A stretch of DNA of 53,462 bases from Bacillaceae bacterium S4-13-56 (GTDB lineage: Bacteria > Bacillota > Bacilli > Bacillales > JAWJLM01): NCBI GenBank assembly GCA_040191315.1, contig JAWJLM010000032.1, forward strand, positions 1 to 53,462, given 5' to 3'. Positions 25,680-34,203 of this stretch are shown here, piece by piece; the stretch's first letter is position 1, and each line of letters begins with the position of its first letter. The position numbers and the translations under genes were made by a program. The notes beneath the pieces are model-generated. The model saw only the letters and a program-made list of their open reading frames with translations. It had not been told where the DNA came from and ran no database searches.

Positions 25680-27593
25680 ATGGCTGAGAAAGAGATAATT
25701 ATTATCGGAGCAGGTTATGCGGGGTTGCGTGCTGCAAAAAATCTAGCAAAAAAATATAAAAAAGACCCTTCCGTATCCATTACATTAATAGATAGACATT
25801 CCTATCATACAATGATGACAGAATTGCACGAAGTAGCCGGTAACCGTGTAGAACCTCACGCTGTTCAGTTAGATCTAAGAAGATTATTCAACCGTTCGAA
25901 AGTAAACTTGGTGACTGATAATGTCACAGGAGTAGACCACAATTCAAAAATTGTTCATACAGAACACGGATCCTACTCCTACGATTATCTTATACTTGGT
26001 ATGGGAGGAGAACCGAATGATTTCGGTACTCCAGGAGTTAAGGAACATGCGTTTACCCTTTGGTCTTGGGAAGATGCTGTAGAAATTAAAGAACATATCT
26101 TAAAAACCGTTTTAGAAGCCTCTAAAATCCATGATGAGAAAAAGCGTAAAGCAATGCTTACCTTTACTGTCTGTGGTTCAGGGTTCACTGGCATTGAAAT
26201 GGCGGGAGAACTATTAGAATGGCGAGATAGATTGGCCAGAGACCACAAGCTTGATCCAGACGAAATTACCATTTATGTAGTAGAAGCTGCCCCAACGATT
26301 CTTAATATGCTTAATCGTAAGGATGCAGGAAAAGCAGAAGCCTACTTAATGAAAAAAGGCGTACAAATTCTTAAAAATTCACCAATTGTAGAAGTTAAAG
26401 CAGAATCTATCATCCTTAAATCTGGTAGTGAACTTCCAACTCAAACTCTCATTTGGACTGCAGGTGTTCAAGGAAACAGAGACGTAAAGGAATACGGAAT
26501 GAGTGAAGGCTGTGGAGGACGTATTAAAGTAAACGAGTATATGGAGTCCGTTGACCTTGAAAATGTGTATGTTGTTGGTGACTTAGCTTACTTTGAAGAA
26601 GAACCTGGAACGCCTACCCCACAAATAGTTGAGGCTGCTGAACAAACGGCAAAGACGGCTGTTCGATCTATCATTTCAGAAATCAGCGGTGGGGACAAAG
26701 AGCCTTTTAAATCTAATTATCATGGATTAATGGTCTCTATTGGAGCAAGATATGGCGTTGCGGATGTTGGAGGAATGCACCTTAGTGGTTGGTTCTCTAA
26801 CCTAGTAAAACACATGGTAAACCTTTGGTATTTCTTCGGAATCCGAAGTGGCTATTATATGTTTCATTATATAATGCATGAATTTTTCCACACGAAAGAT
26901 AAACGTAATATATTCAGAGACTTTATATCCCGATATGGAAATGTTCTTTGGAGTTTACCTCTTCGAATTTATCTAGGACTCTTCTGGATTATCGAAGGTT
27001 GTATTAAGCTTTGGGGAGAAGATAAATGGAGCGAAGCAACCTCTAGTATATCTAGTCTACCAAAACTATTCACAGGTCTAGGAGAACAATCCTGGTTGGT
27101 AGGTTCAACGGTTAGAATGCCATTTGATTGGTTACTAACCACTACAAGTGGGGCAAGTGAAGCTGCTGGCGGAACAACAGAATGGACGGAACCAATTATC
27201 AGTCATGTACCTGGGATCTTTGCTTGGGTAATGGAGATATTCCTCCCAACACCAGAAATGGCTATCTTGGTACAAAAAATCATGGTATTTGTTGAAATTG
27301 GGTTAGGTCTTGCCCTTCTCGTTGGATTATTTACATGGTTAGTTGGGGCAGCCAGTGCTGTCTTTATTGGAATATTTACTTTGTCAGCAATGTTAGGCTG
27401 GGAGCAATTCTGGGTATTACCTGCTTCTATCGCTCTTATGAATGGTTCCGGACGTTCCATTGGTTTAGATTACTGGGTTGTTCCCTTCCTTCAACGATTT
27501 GCAGGTAACTGGTGGTATGGCAAGGAACAATCTATCTATATTGATCAAGGAAAAGCTGTACCAAGGAACAAAAAACAGCAAAAAGCCTCCTAA
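25680..27593 (+). CDS. ndh2: Type II NADH dehydrogenase with C-terminal membrane domain (Ndh2, EET)
   Basis: A 637-residue protein. Residues 1-400 are a type II NADH:quinone oxidoreductase: FAD-binding GAGYAGLRAAKNLAK (about 8-22), YDYLILGMGGEPNDFGTPG, NADH-binding VCGSGFTGIEMAGEL (about 163-177), and YVVGDLAYFEE. Residues about 430-620 contain several membrane helices resembling a DoxX-like domain. This fusion is the form of Ndh2 found in flavin-based EET loci, where it feeds NADH electrons to the EET quinone. Ribosome site AAGGAAGTGAG. First gene of the rightward arm. An 8-bp hairpin (CCGAGAGG/CCTCTCGG, 27660-27687) lies before eetA. Confidence 0.93.
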   Translation: MAEKEIIIIGAGYAGLRAAKNLAKKYKKDPSVSITLIDRHSYHTMMTELHEVAGNRVEPHAVQLDLRRLFNRSKVNLVTDNVTGVDHNSKIVHTEHGSYSYDYLILGMGGEPNDFGTPGVKEHAFTLWSWEDAVEIKEHILKTVLEASKIHDEKKRKAMLTFTVCGSGFTGIEMAGELLEWRDRLARDHKLDPDEITIYVVEAAPTILNMLNRKDAGKAEAYLMKKGVQILKNSPIVEVKAESIILKSGSELPTQTLIWTAGVQGNRDVKEYGMSEGCGGRIKVNEYMESVDLENVYVVGDLAYFEEEPGTPTPQIVEAAEQTAKTAVRSIISEISGGDKEPFKSNYHGLMVSIGARYGVADVGGMHLSGWFSNLVKHMVNLWYFFGIRSGYYMFHYIMHEFFHTKDKRNIFRDFISRYGNVLWSLPLRIYLGLFWIIEGCIKLWGEDKWSEATSSISSLPKLFTGLGEQSWLVGSTVRMPFDWLLTTTSGASEAAGGTTEWTEPIISHVPGIFAWVMEIFLPTPEMAILVQKIMVFVEIGLGLALLVGLFTWLVGAASAVFIGIFTLSAMLGWEQFWVLPASIALMNGSGRSIGLDYWVVPFLQRFAGNWWYGKEQSIYIDQGKAVPRNKKQQKAS

Positions 27594-27724
27594 CCCCTGT
27601 GGATGGATTTCATAGATATTCAAGTGAAGCCCTTCACATATATCGATAACTCACTCCTTCCGAGAGGTAGCTCCTTCTTCCTCTCGGACTATAAAAAATG
27701 AATGAAGCAAAGGAGAGAAAAGAC

Positions 27725-28138
27725 ATGAAGGGCTATCTAGAAATGATTAAACCTTTTGACATAATCATTGTAATTACACTAATCTTAATGTCTTTTCTAC
27801 CTTTTGCTATTTTCACCGTCCAACAAGGAGAAGCAGAAGGTACAAATTTGGTTGCGGTTATAAAAGTAGAAAATGAAGTAATTAAGACAATCCCACTTAC
27901 TGGACATGAAGGCGTTGAAATCTTCGATGTGTATCCACATCCTGATGAGGTCAATACAATTGAAGTAAATGGAGAGAAAATTAGAGTAAAAGCCGCCAAT
28001 TGTCCGGACCAAGTCGACGTGTTAACAGGGTATATATCTAGACCAGGGGAAACTATTGTATGCCTTCCTCACAAAATGGTTATAGAAATACAATCTGATA
28101 ATGGATATATAGAAGATGAAATAATCATTAGCTCTTAA
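27725..28138 (+). CDS. eetA: EetA, NusG domain II-type membrane-anchored protein
   Basis: A 137-residue protein with one N-terminal membrane helix (about residues 10-28) and an outside NusG domain II-like module. The family pattern is visible in VKAANCPDQVDVLTGYISRP followed by GETIVCLPHKMVIEI, with two conserved cysteines. In Listeria EET loci EetA and EetB act together between the quinone pool and the outside flavin carriers; the mechanism is unknown. The ATG at 27725 has an AAAGGAGAG ribosome site; an earlier ATG at 27698 does not. Second gene of the rightward arm. Confidence 0.88.
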   Translation: MKGYLEMIKPFDIIIVITLILMSFLPFAIFTVQQGEAEGTNLVAVIKVENEVIKTIPLTGHEGVEIFDVYPHPDEVNTIEVNGEKIRVKAANCPDQVDVLTGYISRPGETIVCLPHKMVIEIQSDNGYIEDEIIISS

Positions 28139-28193
28139 TTGAAAAGCGATAGCACACTTGGGTTGTATAATTCAAAAGGGAGAGGGATTGCCT

Positions 28194-28751
28194 ATGACTA
28201 AAAATCAACGCCTTGTTTATATCGCTTTATTAGCAGCACAAGCTGTCATTATTAGTTTACTAGAAAGGGCAATTCCTTTCCCTTTTGCTATTGCTCCCGG
28301 TGCAAAACTAGGTTTAGCCAACATTATTACTCTTATGGCCTTATACACTCTTTCCACTATAGATACAGCAAAGGTAATAGGAACACGTTTAATATTAGCT
28401 GCTCTTTTAGGCGGAACCATATCTACTTTAATGTATAGTTCTGCAGGAGCTGTTTTAAGTTTTATAGGAATGTGGGCAGTGAAAAAGCTTGGTCCTACTC
28501 GTGTAAGCATTATTGGAGTGAGTGTTACAGGCGCTATGCTACATAACGTCGGTCAGCTAATGATTGCTTCTTGGATTGCACAAACCTGGACAGTTATGCT
28601 CTACTTACCTATTTTATCCGTTGTTGGAATTTTATCAGGAATTGCAGTAGGAATTGTAGCTAATTATCTGATTTCTCATGTGGAAAAGCTCCATTATTAT
28701 AAAGATTTGCAAGAGATCAAAGTATCTCATTATCAAATAGAAAGAGGTTAG
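28194..28751 (+). CDS. eetB: EetB, Gx transporter-family membrane protein
   Basis: A 185-residue protein with five or six membrane helices, of the Gx transporter (heptaprenyl diphosphate synthase component I-like) family, which resembles ECF S components. Typical segments are the N-terminal YIALLAAQAVIISLLERAIP, APGAKLGLANIITLMALY and LGGTISTLMYSSAGAVLSF. In EET loci it pairs with EetA. The ATG at 28194 follows AGGGAGAGGG; the upstream ATG at 28158 lacks a site. It ends five bases before dmkB. Confidence 0.88.
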   Translation: MTKNQRLVYIALLAAQAVIISLLERAIPFPFAIAPGAKLGLANIITLMALYTLSTIDTAKVIGTRLILAALLGGTISTLMYSSAGAVLSFIGMWAVKKLGPTRVSIIGVSVTGAMLHNVGQLMIASWIAQTWTVMLYLPILSVVGILSGIAVGIVANYLISHVEKLHYYKDLQEIKVSHYQIERG

Positions 28752-28755
28752 AGCG

Positions 28756-29736
28756 ATGCGTGTACATCAAATGTGGAATTCTTACCCTGAACTAAAAACT
28801 GACTTAGGCATGGTGCTTACACTCATTGATTCCCATGTTAATGTTCGTGATAGAACGGTTGAAACCATAATAAAAGAATTAATTTATTCTGGAGGAAAAT
28901 TACTAAGACCTGCCTACTCCCTTCTTTGTTCTCAAATTGGACCAAAAATGGATAAGGACCGCGCAATAGCCGTTGCCGCAGCATTGGAAACATTACACAT
29001 GGCCACCCTAGTCCATGATGATGTTATAGATGAAGCAGAAACACGACACGGAAATCCAACCATTCATACTCGGCAAGGAAACAAATTTGCTGTTTACTCT
29101 GGGGACTATCTTTTCTGTATCTGTTTTTCTATTCTTTCAAGGTATTCTAAGTCCTTAGCCCATTTGGAATTCAATTCAAGAAGTATGGAACGAATCTTAA
29201 ATGGTGAACTAAATCAATGGAACTCACGCTACCAATCTACTCCCTCTATAAGAAACTATTTATCTCGTGTTTCTGGAAAAACGGCTCAATTATTTGCAGT
29301 AAGCTGCTATTCAGGAGCAATGGAAAGTGAAGCTGAACGAAGAGACGCAATGAATGCCTGGAATATGGGACATTACATCGGGATGGCCTTTCAAATTATG
29401 GATGACATCTTAGATTTTAAGAGTGACAGTAAAATTCTTGGTAAACCAGCAATGGCAGATCTTAAACAAGGAGTCTATACCCTACCATTAATTTACGCAA
29501 TGCAGGATGATCCAACCCCTTTCATTCCTTTACTTGACAAAAAAGAAGATATGACTGAGGAAGATATTTGGGAAATCACAAAGTTAATTCATCAAAATAT
29601 GGGTGTTGAAAAAGCCCATAATCTAGCAAAACGATATACAGAGAAAGCACTTATTCAATTGGAAAAACTCCCAGTTGGCGACTACAAGAAAACCCTATGG
29701 GATATCACATCCCACTTGCTACAAAGAACAGCTTAA
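28756..29736 (+). CDS. dmkB: Polyprenyl diphosphate synthase DmkB
   Basis: A 326-residue trans-isoprenyl diphosphate synthase, like the large subunit of heptaprenyl diphosphate synthase. Motifs: GGKLLRP (about residues 49-55), the first Asp-rich motif DDVIDEAETRHG (about 93-104), and the second IMDDILDF (about 214-221). It would make the side chain for the EET quinone that DmkA attaches. EetB resembles component I of heptaprenyl synthase in annotation only. Last gene of the rightward arm; a hairpin follows about 30 bases after the stop. Confidence 0.9.
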   Translation: MRVHQMWNSYPELKTDLGMVLTLIDSHVNVRDRTVETIIKELIYSGGKLLRPAYSLLCSQIGPKMDKDRAIAVAAALETLHMATLVHDDVIDEAETRHGNPTIHTRQGNKFAVYSGDYLFCICFSILSRYSKSLAHLEFNSRSMERILNGELNQWNSRYQSTPSIRNYLSRVSGKTAQLFAVSCYSGAMESEAERRDAMNAWNMGHYIGMAFQIMDDILDFKSDSKILGKPAMADLKQGVYTLPLIYAMQDDPTPFIPLLDKKEDMTEEDIWEITKLIHQNMGVEKAHNLAKRYTEKALIQLEKLPVGDYKKTLWDITSHLLQRTA

Positions 29737-29767
29737 TGGATGTTTGATTGATAGATATCCTCCCCCT

Positions 29768-29802
29768 TCTACCCTGTATGAAACCCTATCATACGGGGTA
29801 TT
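29768..29802 (+). terminator. Hairpin after dmkB
   Basis: TACCCTGTATG, ten-base loop, CATACGGGGTA, then TTTACTT. The T run is short, so termination may be partial. Confidence 0.55.
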
Positions 29803-30001
29803 TACTTGGATTTGGATATTCTTTTAACAACATCAGTTGCTACAATCGACATCTCCTTATTGAACATTCGTCTCCTTCTTGCAAAAAATCTTCCTACTCT
29901 ATCCGATGTACTATTTTTGAAAATGTTTTTCGAATAAAAAAGGCATCCTAATAAAGCAACCAAACTGTCTCTATGTTATGCTTGTGGGGAGGAGGATTCG
30001 A

Positions 30002-30292
30002 ATGAAACCAATTGCAAAACAAGTCTATGTAGAGGTAGAAAGAGGGATTGCCTCGAGACAACAGTATTATAATCCTAAGGAACATGAGCTTATTTTATAT
30101 AAAGACCGATTGGAATCATCCAAAGAAACATTTTATTTACAGGATGTGTTAGATCTTTCCTATCGAAAATTTAATGATAATTTCGGATTATTTTATATAC
30201 ATTCCAATCGTGGTGTTTTTCCCTTTCAAGTAAAAATGAACCCAGCTAGTTTTATCGAATACTTTAAGAAAGTTAAAACTGAACTTCTTTGA
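30002..30292 (+). CDS. Small soluble protein of unknown function
   Basis: A 96-residue protein starting MKPIAKQVYVEVERGIASRQ, with a strong GGAGGAGG ribosome site. It looks like a short all-beta domain with a final helix: HELILYKDRLESSKETFYLQ, DVLDLSYRKF, GLFYIHSNRGVFPFQVKM, then ASFIEYFKKVKTELL. The layout recalls a PH-like domain, but I cannot assign it to a family. It follows dmkB by 265 bases; I see no direct evidence that it belongs to the EET operon. Confidence 0.7.
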   Translation: MKPIAKQVYVEVERGIASRQQYYNPKEHELILYKDRLESSKETFYLQDVLDLSYRKFNDNFGLFYIHSNRGVFPFQVKMNPASFIEYFKKVKTELL

Positions 30293-30634
30293 AGACCTTG
30301 ATACTAGATAATATAGCCAAACATAATGACTCTAATCGTATGATTTAGCATCTTCACTGTTTTGAATTATTGTTCACAATTCACGAAGGATAAAACAGCT
30401 ATCAAGAAGTTCGTTCCTTTCACTTTTGTTTTTGCGCGTGATAGTATTTTCTTATATCCGATTCTAATTCATTTAATGATACCATCTACACCTGGGGAGC
30501 CCCTTTGTTTACTTTAAGTTACTTGAATGCTTCCAAAGATTATCGTCTTCAATAACTCTACTGATTTAATTGATACCACCTTGTTCTCTCCTATCCATGT
30601 CGGCATCCTTACGCACTCCTCAGCTGATAATATT
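30293..30634. other. Intergenic stretch with nothing recognised
   Basis: No convincing frame, repeat copy or hairpin was seen between the small plus-strand gene and the terminator of the lipoprotein gene. Confidence 0.5.
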
Positions 30635-30676
30635 AAAAAACAGCCAACCGGTTTCAACGATTAGCTGTTTTTTATA
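30635..30676 (-). terminator. Terminator after the two-repeat lipoprotein gene
   Basis: Minus strand: AACAGCTAATCG, short loop, CGGTTGGCTGTTTTTT; 12 pairs including G-U. Confidence 0.85.
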
Positions 30677-30682
30677 ATAATC

Positions 30683-31702
30683 TTATTGAACTTCAGTTGC
30701 GCCAGTTACTTCACCATCGATAGCGGCAGTTGCTTTAACATCTTCGCTAGCAAAGTAAAGGTTTCCGTCGATCTTAGCAGTTTCATGAAGGTTAAATCCA
30801 TTTGCTTCTACAATAACATCACCTTTGATGATACCACCCTGAATACGTAGGTTTTCACTTTGTACTGTTAATTTAGGTACAGTAATTGTGTATTGAGCAG
30901 TGATGTTATGGTCTGCATCTTGAGCATAGGGAGCGATTTTACGATAGATATCGTTAGCCGCATCGCCCTTATCATGGAATTCACCAGCAACAACTACTTC
31001 TTCATCAATTGTTAGATCATTAAGTGTTGCGATAATCCATGTTCCGGTTAGGCCTACAGCACTAATAAATGCCTCTGCATCGTTAACGATTGAAGCAGTA
31101 GTTACTACATCTGCTCCACCAGAAACTTCAGTTGAACCAGTTACTTGACCATCGATAGCTGCGGAAGCTTGAGCTTCTTCACTAGCGAAGTAAAGGTTTC
31201 CGTCAATTGTAGCAGTTTCGTGTAATTGGAAACCATTAGCTTCTACGTATACATCACCTTTAAGAATTCCACCTTGAAAGTTTAAGTTTTCACTTTTAAC
31301 GGTAAGTTGAGGCATTGTTAATGTAAATGATTCTGTAATGTTATGATCTTCGTCTTGAGTGTATGGAGCGATTTTACGATAGATATCGTTTGCAGCGTCT
31401 CCCTTATCGTGGAACTCACCTGCTACAACAACTTCTTCATCAAAAGTTAAGTCGTTAAGAGTTGCGATGATCCATGTTCCACTTTCGCTTACTGCACTTA
31501 CAAATGCGTCTGCATTGTCAACGATAGAAGCGGTAGTCACTACGTCTGCGACTCCATCATTCCCTGTGTTTTCTTCGTTATTTTTCGCCGCATTGTTTGT
31601 TTCATTGTTTTCTTCGCTAGCGTTCGCATCTTCATCTGCTCCGCATGCAGCTAACAAACCTACCAACAAAAGAGCCGCTAAAATTGCCGTCCATTTTTTC
31701 AT
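30683..31702 (-). CDS. Two-repeat lipoprotein, candidate flavinylated EET carrier
   Basis: A 339-residue lipoprotein: signal peptide, lipobox LAAC (Cys20), an Asn/Glu-rich linker (about 21-50), then two repeats of about 142 residues (52-193 and 197-338; period 145) that are over 70% alike by eye. Each repeat has GTWIIATLNDLT, EFHDKGDAANDIYRKIAPY, and a bactofilin-like run (KGDV, VEANGF, HETA, IDGNLYFASE). Each ends in a DG-x-V-T-G-(S/A)-T motif (D184-T191 and D329-T336), which fits the ApbE flavinylation pattern Dgxx(s/t)gAT. It is not a normal FMN-binding domain. Listeria PplA likewise carries two flavins, so this could be its replacement. Alternatively the motif is just a beta-helix turn. 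Ribosome site AGGGGGAAAAG. Confidence 0.8.
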   Translation of the reverse strand: MKKWTAILAALLLVGLLAACGADEDANASEENNETNNAAKNNEENTGNDGVADVVTTASIVDNADAFVSAVSESGTWIIATLNDLTFDEEVVVAGEFHDKGDAANDIYRKIAPYTQDEDHNITESFTLTMPQLTVKSENLNFQGGILKGDVYVEANGFQLHETATIDGNLYFASEEAQASAAIDGQVTGSTEVSGGADVVTTASIVNDAEAFISAVGLTGTWIIATLNDLTIDEEVVVAGEFHDKGDAANDIYRKIAPYAQDADHNITAQYTITVPKLTVQSENLRIQGGIIKGDVIVEANGFNLHETAKIDGNLYFASEDVKATAAIDGEVTGATEVQ

Positions 31703-31962
31703 TTGCTTTTCCCCCTAAGGAATTTTATTGTGATTGCTTTCACATTGAATATTACCATAAATATCACAATAAAAGTTCCTTAACTATGTATATTTTGTGA
31801 AATTACGAACATATGCAAACAAAAATATATGTAATATTAAATCATTGTTATATAAGGTTTACACCTGGTTGAAAGTGCTAATTTAGGATGTTCTTTTTTT
31901 TGTAACATTTATAAAAGTATGTATATATATGTAAAATTATGCGAAATAATGGTGTTTTAATG

Positions 31963-32000
31963 AATAAAAAACCAACACTCTTGTAGTAGAATGTTGGTGT
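31963..32000 (-). terminator. Terminator-like hairpin
   Basis: CCAACACTC and GAATGTTGG form a stem with one mismatch; on the minus strand it is followed by TTTTTTATT. No minus-strand gene ends just before it, so its job is unclear. The arm CACCAACA resembles part of repeat C. Confidence 0.45.
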
Positions 32001-32123
32001 GAACTACTCATCACTTCCACCCTTTCGGATTGCTTGAAGTGGAGGCTTCTCGGGTTATTACATTTTTATTAGCTGACGAAATTACCAAGCTAACCCTTTT
32101 GTTCCAAGAGCTATATTTTTATA

Positions 32124-32353
32124 AAGTGAAACTTCAATCAGTGGGGGTCCCTCACTGATTGTTAGGACCCAAGGGCATGACCTAAAAGGCCCTTGAACTA
32201 ATCGGACATTTAAGGTCAGTCTATCCCCTGCCTACTCTTCTCGTTTCACTAAAGACTTGAGGTGGGGTATTACTTCCATGAAAAAAACATTAAATTTTCC
32301 ATCCTTGTTGGTGAAGCTTGCTTCATGGTTGGTTGCCCGTTCATGCGGGATAA
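32124..32353 (+). repeat. Intergenic repeat A, copy 5 (full length)
   Basis: The best-preserved copy. AGTGAAAC at the left and GTTTCACT about 120 bases on form inverted ends of the first module. The hairpins AATCAGTG/CACTGATT and AAGGGC/GGCCCTT are present, followed by the second module ending CCCGTTCATGCGGGATAAA. A frame across it in either direction is a chance reading of the repeat. Confidence 0.85.
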
Positions 32354-32465
32354 AAAAAGATCTTAGGATGCCATGCAACCGAAATTCATCTCTCAATTGC
32401 CATTGGGCTACGCCCTTCACATGCTTGAACAGAGAGACTCCTTTCGAAAGTACGATACGTCGAGT

Positions 32466-32639
32466 TTAGCTTCCCATTTTCCGTCGTGAATTACTCACTT
32501 TTTTCGTTTGTTGACTTTGCATTCTATGAGTAGGTCCTTTTCCACTCACCATGTTTGTATTATTATTCTGAGCTTGTTTCTTGCGTTCAAGTTGCTGTTT
32601 AATAAGCTCTTGGGTAGAAAGCTTTTTTTCATTTGACAT
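32466..32639 (-). CDS. Small basic protein of unknown function
   Basis: A 57-residue, Lys/Gln/Asn-rich protein: MSNEKKLSTQELIKQQLERK at the N-terminus and KKVSNSRRKMGS at the end. A good ribosome site (AGGAGACAATTT) precedes the ATG. The N-terminal half should be a helix; the rest looks disordered. Its composition resembles small sporulation-associated or nucleic-acid-binding peptides of Bacillus, but I cannot assign a family. It lies between repeat A copies 5 and 6. Confidence 0.6.
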   Translation of the reverse strand: MSNEKKLSTQELIKQQLERKKQAQNNNTNMVSGKGPTHRMQSQQTKKVSNSRRKMGS

Positions 32640-32802
32640 AAATTGTCTCCTCTTTCTTGTAACTGTTATGTTTAATTTACTTTACCATTATAATATATGT
32701 CCTACTATTTAATCATCATAATTTTAGAAGCACTGACCAACTGGGTGAAATCATGAGTATCCTGTTATAGACAATTTATGATTAATTGGTGGTCAATTTT
32801 TC

Positions 32803-32924
32803 GTTTCACTTAAGACTTGAGGTAGGAGTATTACTATTACTGCCATGAAAATAAAACATTAAATTTTTGTTCCTGTTGGTGAAGCTTGCTTCATGATTGG
32901 CTGCCCGTTCATGCGGGATAAATT
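32803..32924 (+). repeat. Intergenic repeat A, copy 6 (second module)
   Basis: Begins GTTTCACTTAAGACTTGAGG and ends CCCGTTCATGCGGGATAAAT: the right part of the element only. It shows that the two modules occur separately (copy 2 has only the left one). Confidence 0.8.
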
Positions 32925-33007
32925 CTAAGAATGTAAAAAAGAGCGATCCATTCCACCCCAAAAGGAGTAGTCTTTCTCGCTCGTTAATTCTAAAAAAGCA
33001 CGAAAAG

Positions 33008-33037
33008 AAAAAACTACCTTGCTAAAGCAAGTTTTTA
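33008..33037 (-). terminator. Terminator after htpX
   Basis: Minus strand: AAAAACTTGC, TTTA loop, GCAAGGTAGTTTTTT. Confidence 0.7.
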
Positions 33038-33038
33038 A

Positions 33039-33953
33039 TTATATCTGTTCAAGACGTGCTATACGATCGTCTAAATCAGGATGACTGGAGAATAATGTGA
33101 CAACTCCACGCTTACTGCTAATTTTCATCGTTTGAATAGCAGAGTCATCCGAATGATCTTTTAAAGAAGCACGGTTTACATAGGCTTTTAGTGAGCGTAA
33201 AGCATGTGCCATTTTATCACGGCCTGCTAGGTCGGCTCCTCCTCTATCAGCATGAAACTCACGATGCCTTGAGTACGCACTAACCACAATACTCCCAAGG
33301 ATAGAGAATAGAATTTGGAAAATAATAATTGCTGCAAATCGCACAATCACTTGCATTTCTTCACGAACTAGTCTTGAAGCTATAATCGCAACAATTCTTG
33401 AGAAGAATACAACAAATGTATTCACGATACCTTGAAGCAAAGTCATAGTTACCATATCCCCATTTGCAACGTGGGCTACTTCATGGGCAATAACACCTTC
33501 CACTGCATCTTCATCCATCGCTTGAAGAAGTCCTGAAGAAACTGCTACAAGTGAGCGTTTCTTGGATGGCCCAGTGGCAAAGGCGTTCACTTCAGCAGAT
33601 TGGTAGATCCCAACTTGAGGCATATGTGATAACCCAGCTGCACGAGCAAATCTATGAACTTTTTCAACAACAGCTCGCTCTTGAGCAGATAAAGAACCCT
33701 CAGGATCTAAAACCTTTACCTTCATCATCATTTTTGCCATCCAACGTGACATGGATAAAGATATGAACGATCCTGTAAAACCAACAATTAAACTAAATAC
33801 CATTAAGGAAGTATAATCAATTCCTAACCCTGAACCGCCTGTTTCAAACGACCCATTTATTCCTGTTAGAGAAGTAATAACAGACCAAACGATTACAATT
33901 GTAGTCATAACAAGAATGTTTGTTAAAATAAACAGAAACAATCTTTTTCCCAT
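33039..33953 (-). CDS. htpX: Membrane zinc metalloprotease HtpX
   Basis: A 304-residue M48B protease for membrane protein quality control. Two N-terminal helices (about residues 5-30 and 48-70), then the domain with the zinc motif [10 protein letters not shown] (about residues 159-168; HExxH) and two further helices. The third ligand region is [15 protein letters not shown] (about 232-246), as in the family. Length and topology are normal. Monocistronic, with a terminator and repeat A copy 6 downstream. Confidence 0.93.
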   Translation of the reverse strand: MGKRLFLFILTNILVMTTIVIVWSVITSLTGINGSFETGGSGLGIDYTSLMVFSLIVGFTGSFISLSMSRWMAKMMMKVKVLDPEGSLSAQERAVVEKVHRFARAAGLSHMPQVGIYQSAEVNAFATGPSKKRSLVAVSSGLLQAMDEDAVEGVIAHEVAHVANGDMVTMTLLQGIVNTFVVFFSRIVAIIASRLVREEMQVIVRFAAIIIFQILFSILGSIVVSAYSRHREFHADRGGADLAGRDKMAHALRSLKAYVNRASLKDHSDDSAIQTMKISSKRGVVTLFSSHPDLDDRIARLEQI

Positions 33954-34057
33954 TCAGTGAAAACCTCCATTTTTTTGTACAAGTACATATACAGTTTACC
34001 ATAAAAAGAAATCCAGTATAAAGAAAATTTATCGTAGGTATCAAAGATAAGTATAAT

Positions 34058-34112
34058 GCAAGCGCCTTGATCGTCTACAGAAGGAGGGAACCGACGCTAG
34101 TCGTAAGCTGCC
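34058..34112. repeat. Intergenic repeat B, copy 3 (fragment)
   Basis: GCAAGCGCCTTGATCGTCTA is joined directly to AGGAGGGAACCGACGCTAGT: the two ends of repeat B with the middle ~140 bases deleted. Confidence 0.7.
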
Positions 34113-34203
34113 CCTCGAAACAACTTATTTCTGCGAAGAAGGTCTAAGTAGCTTTCTGTCCGTTGAAATTCAAATAACAAAGAAAGAACTTGTTAACTCT
34201 TCC

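Noticed and set aside
32232-32469. Open frames of 60-70 codons on both strands across repeat A copy 5
   Set aside because: They follow the repeat sequence exactly, lack ribosome sites, and other copies of the repeat do not keep the frame.
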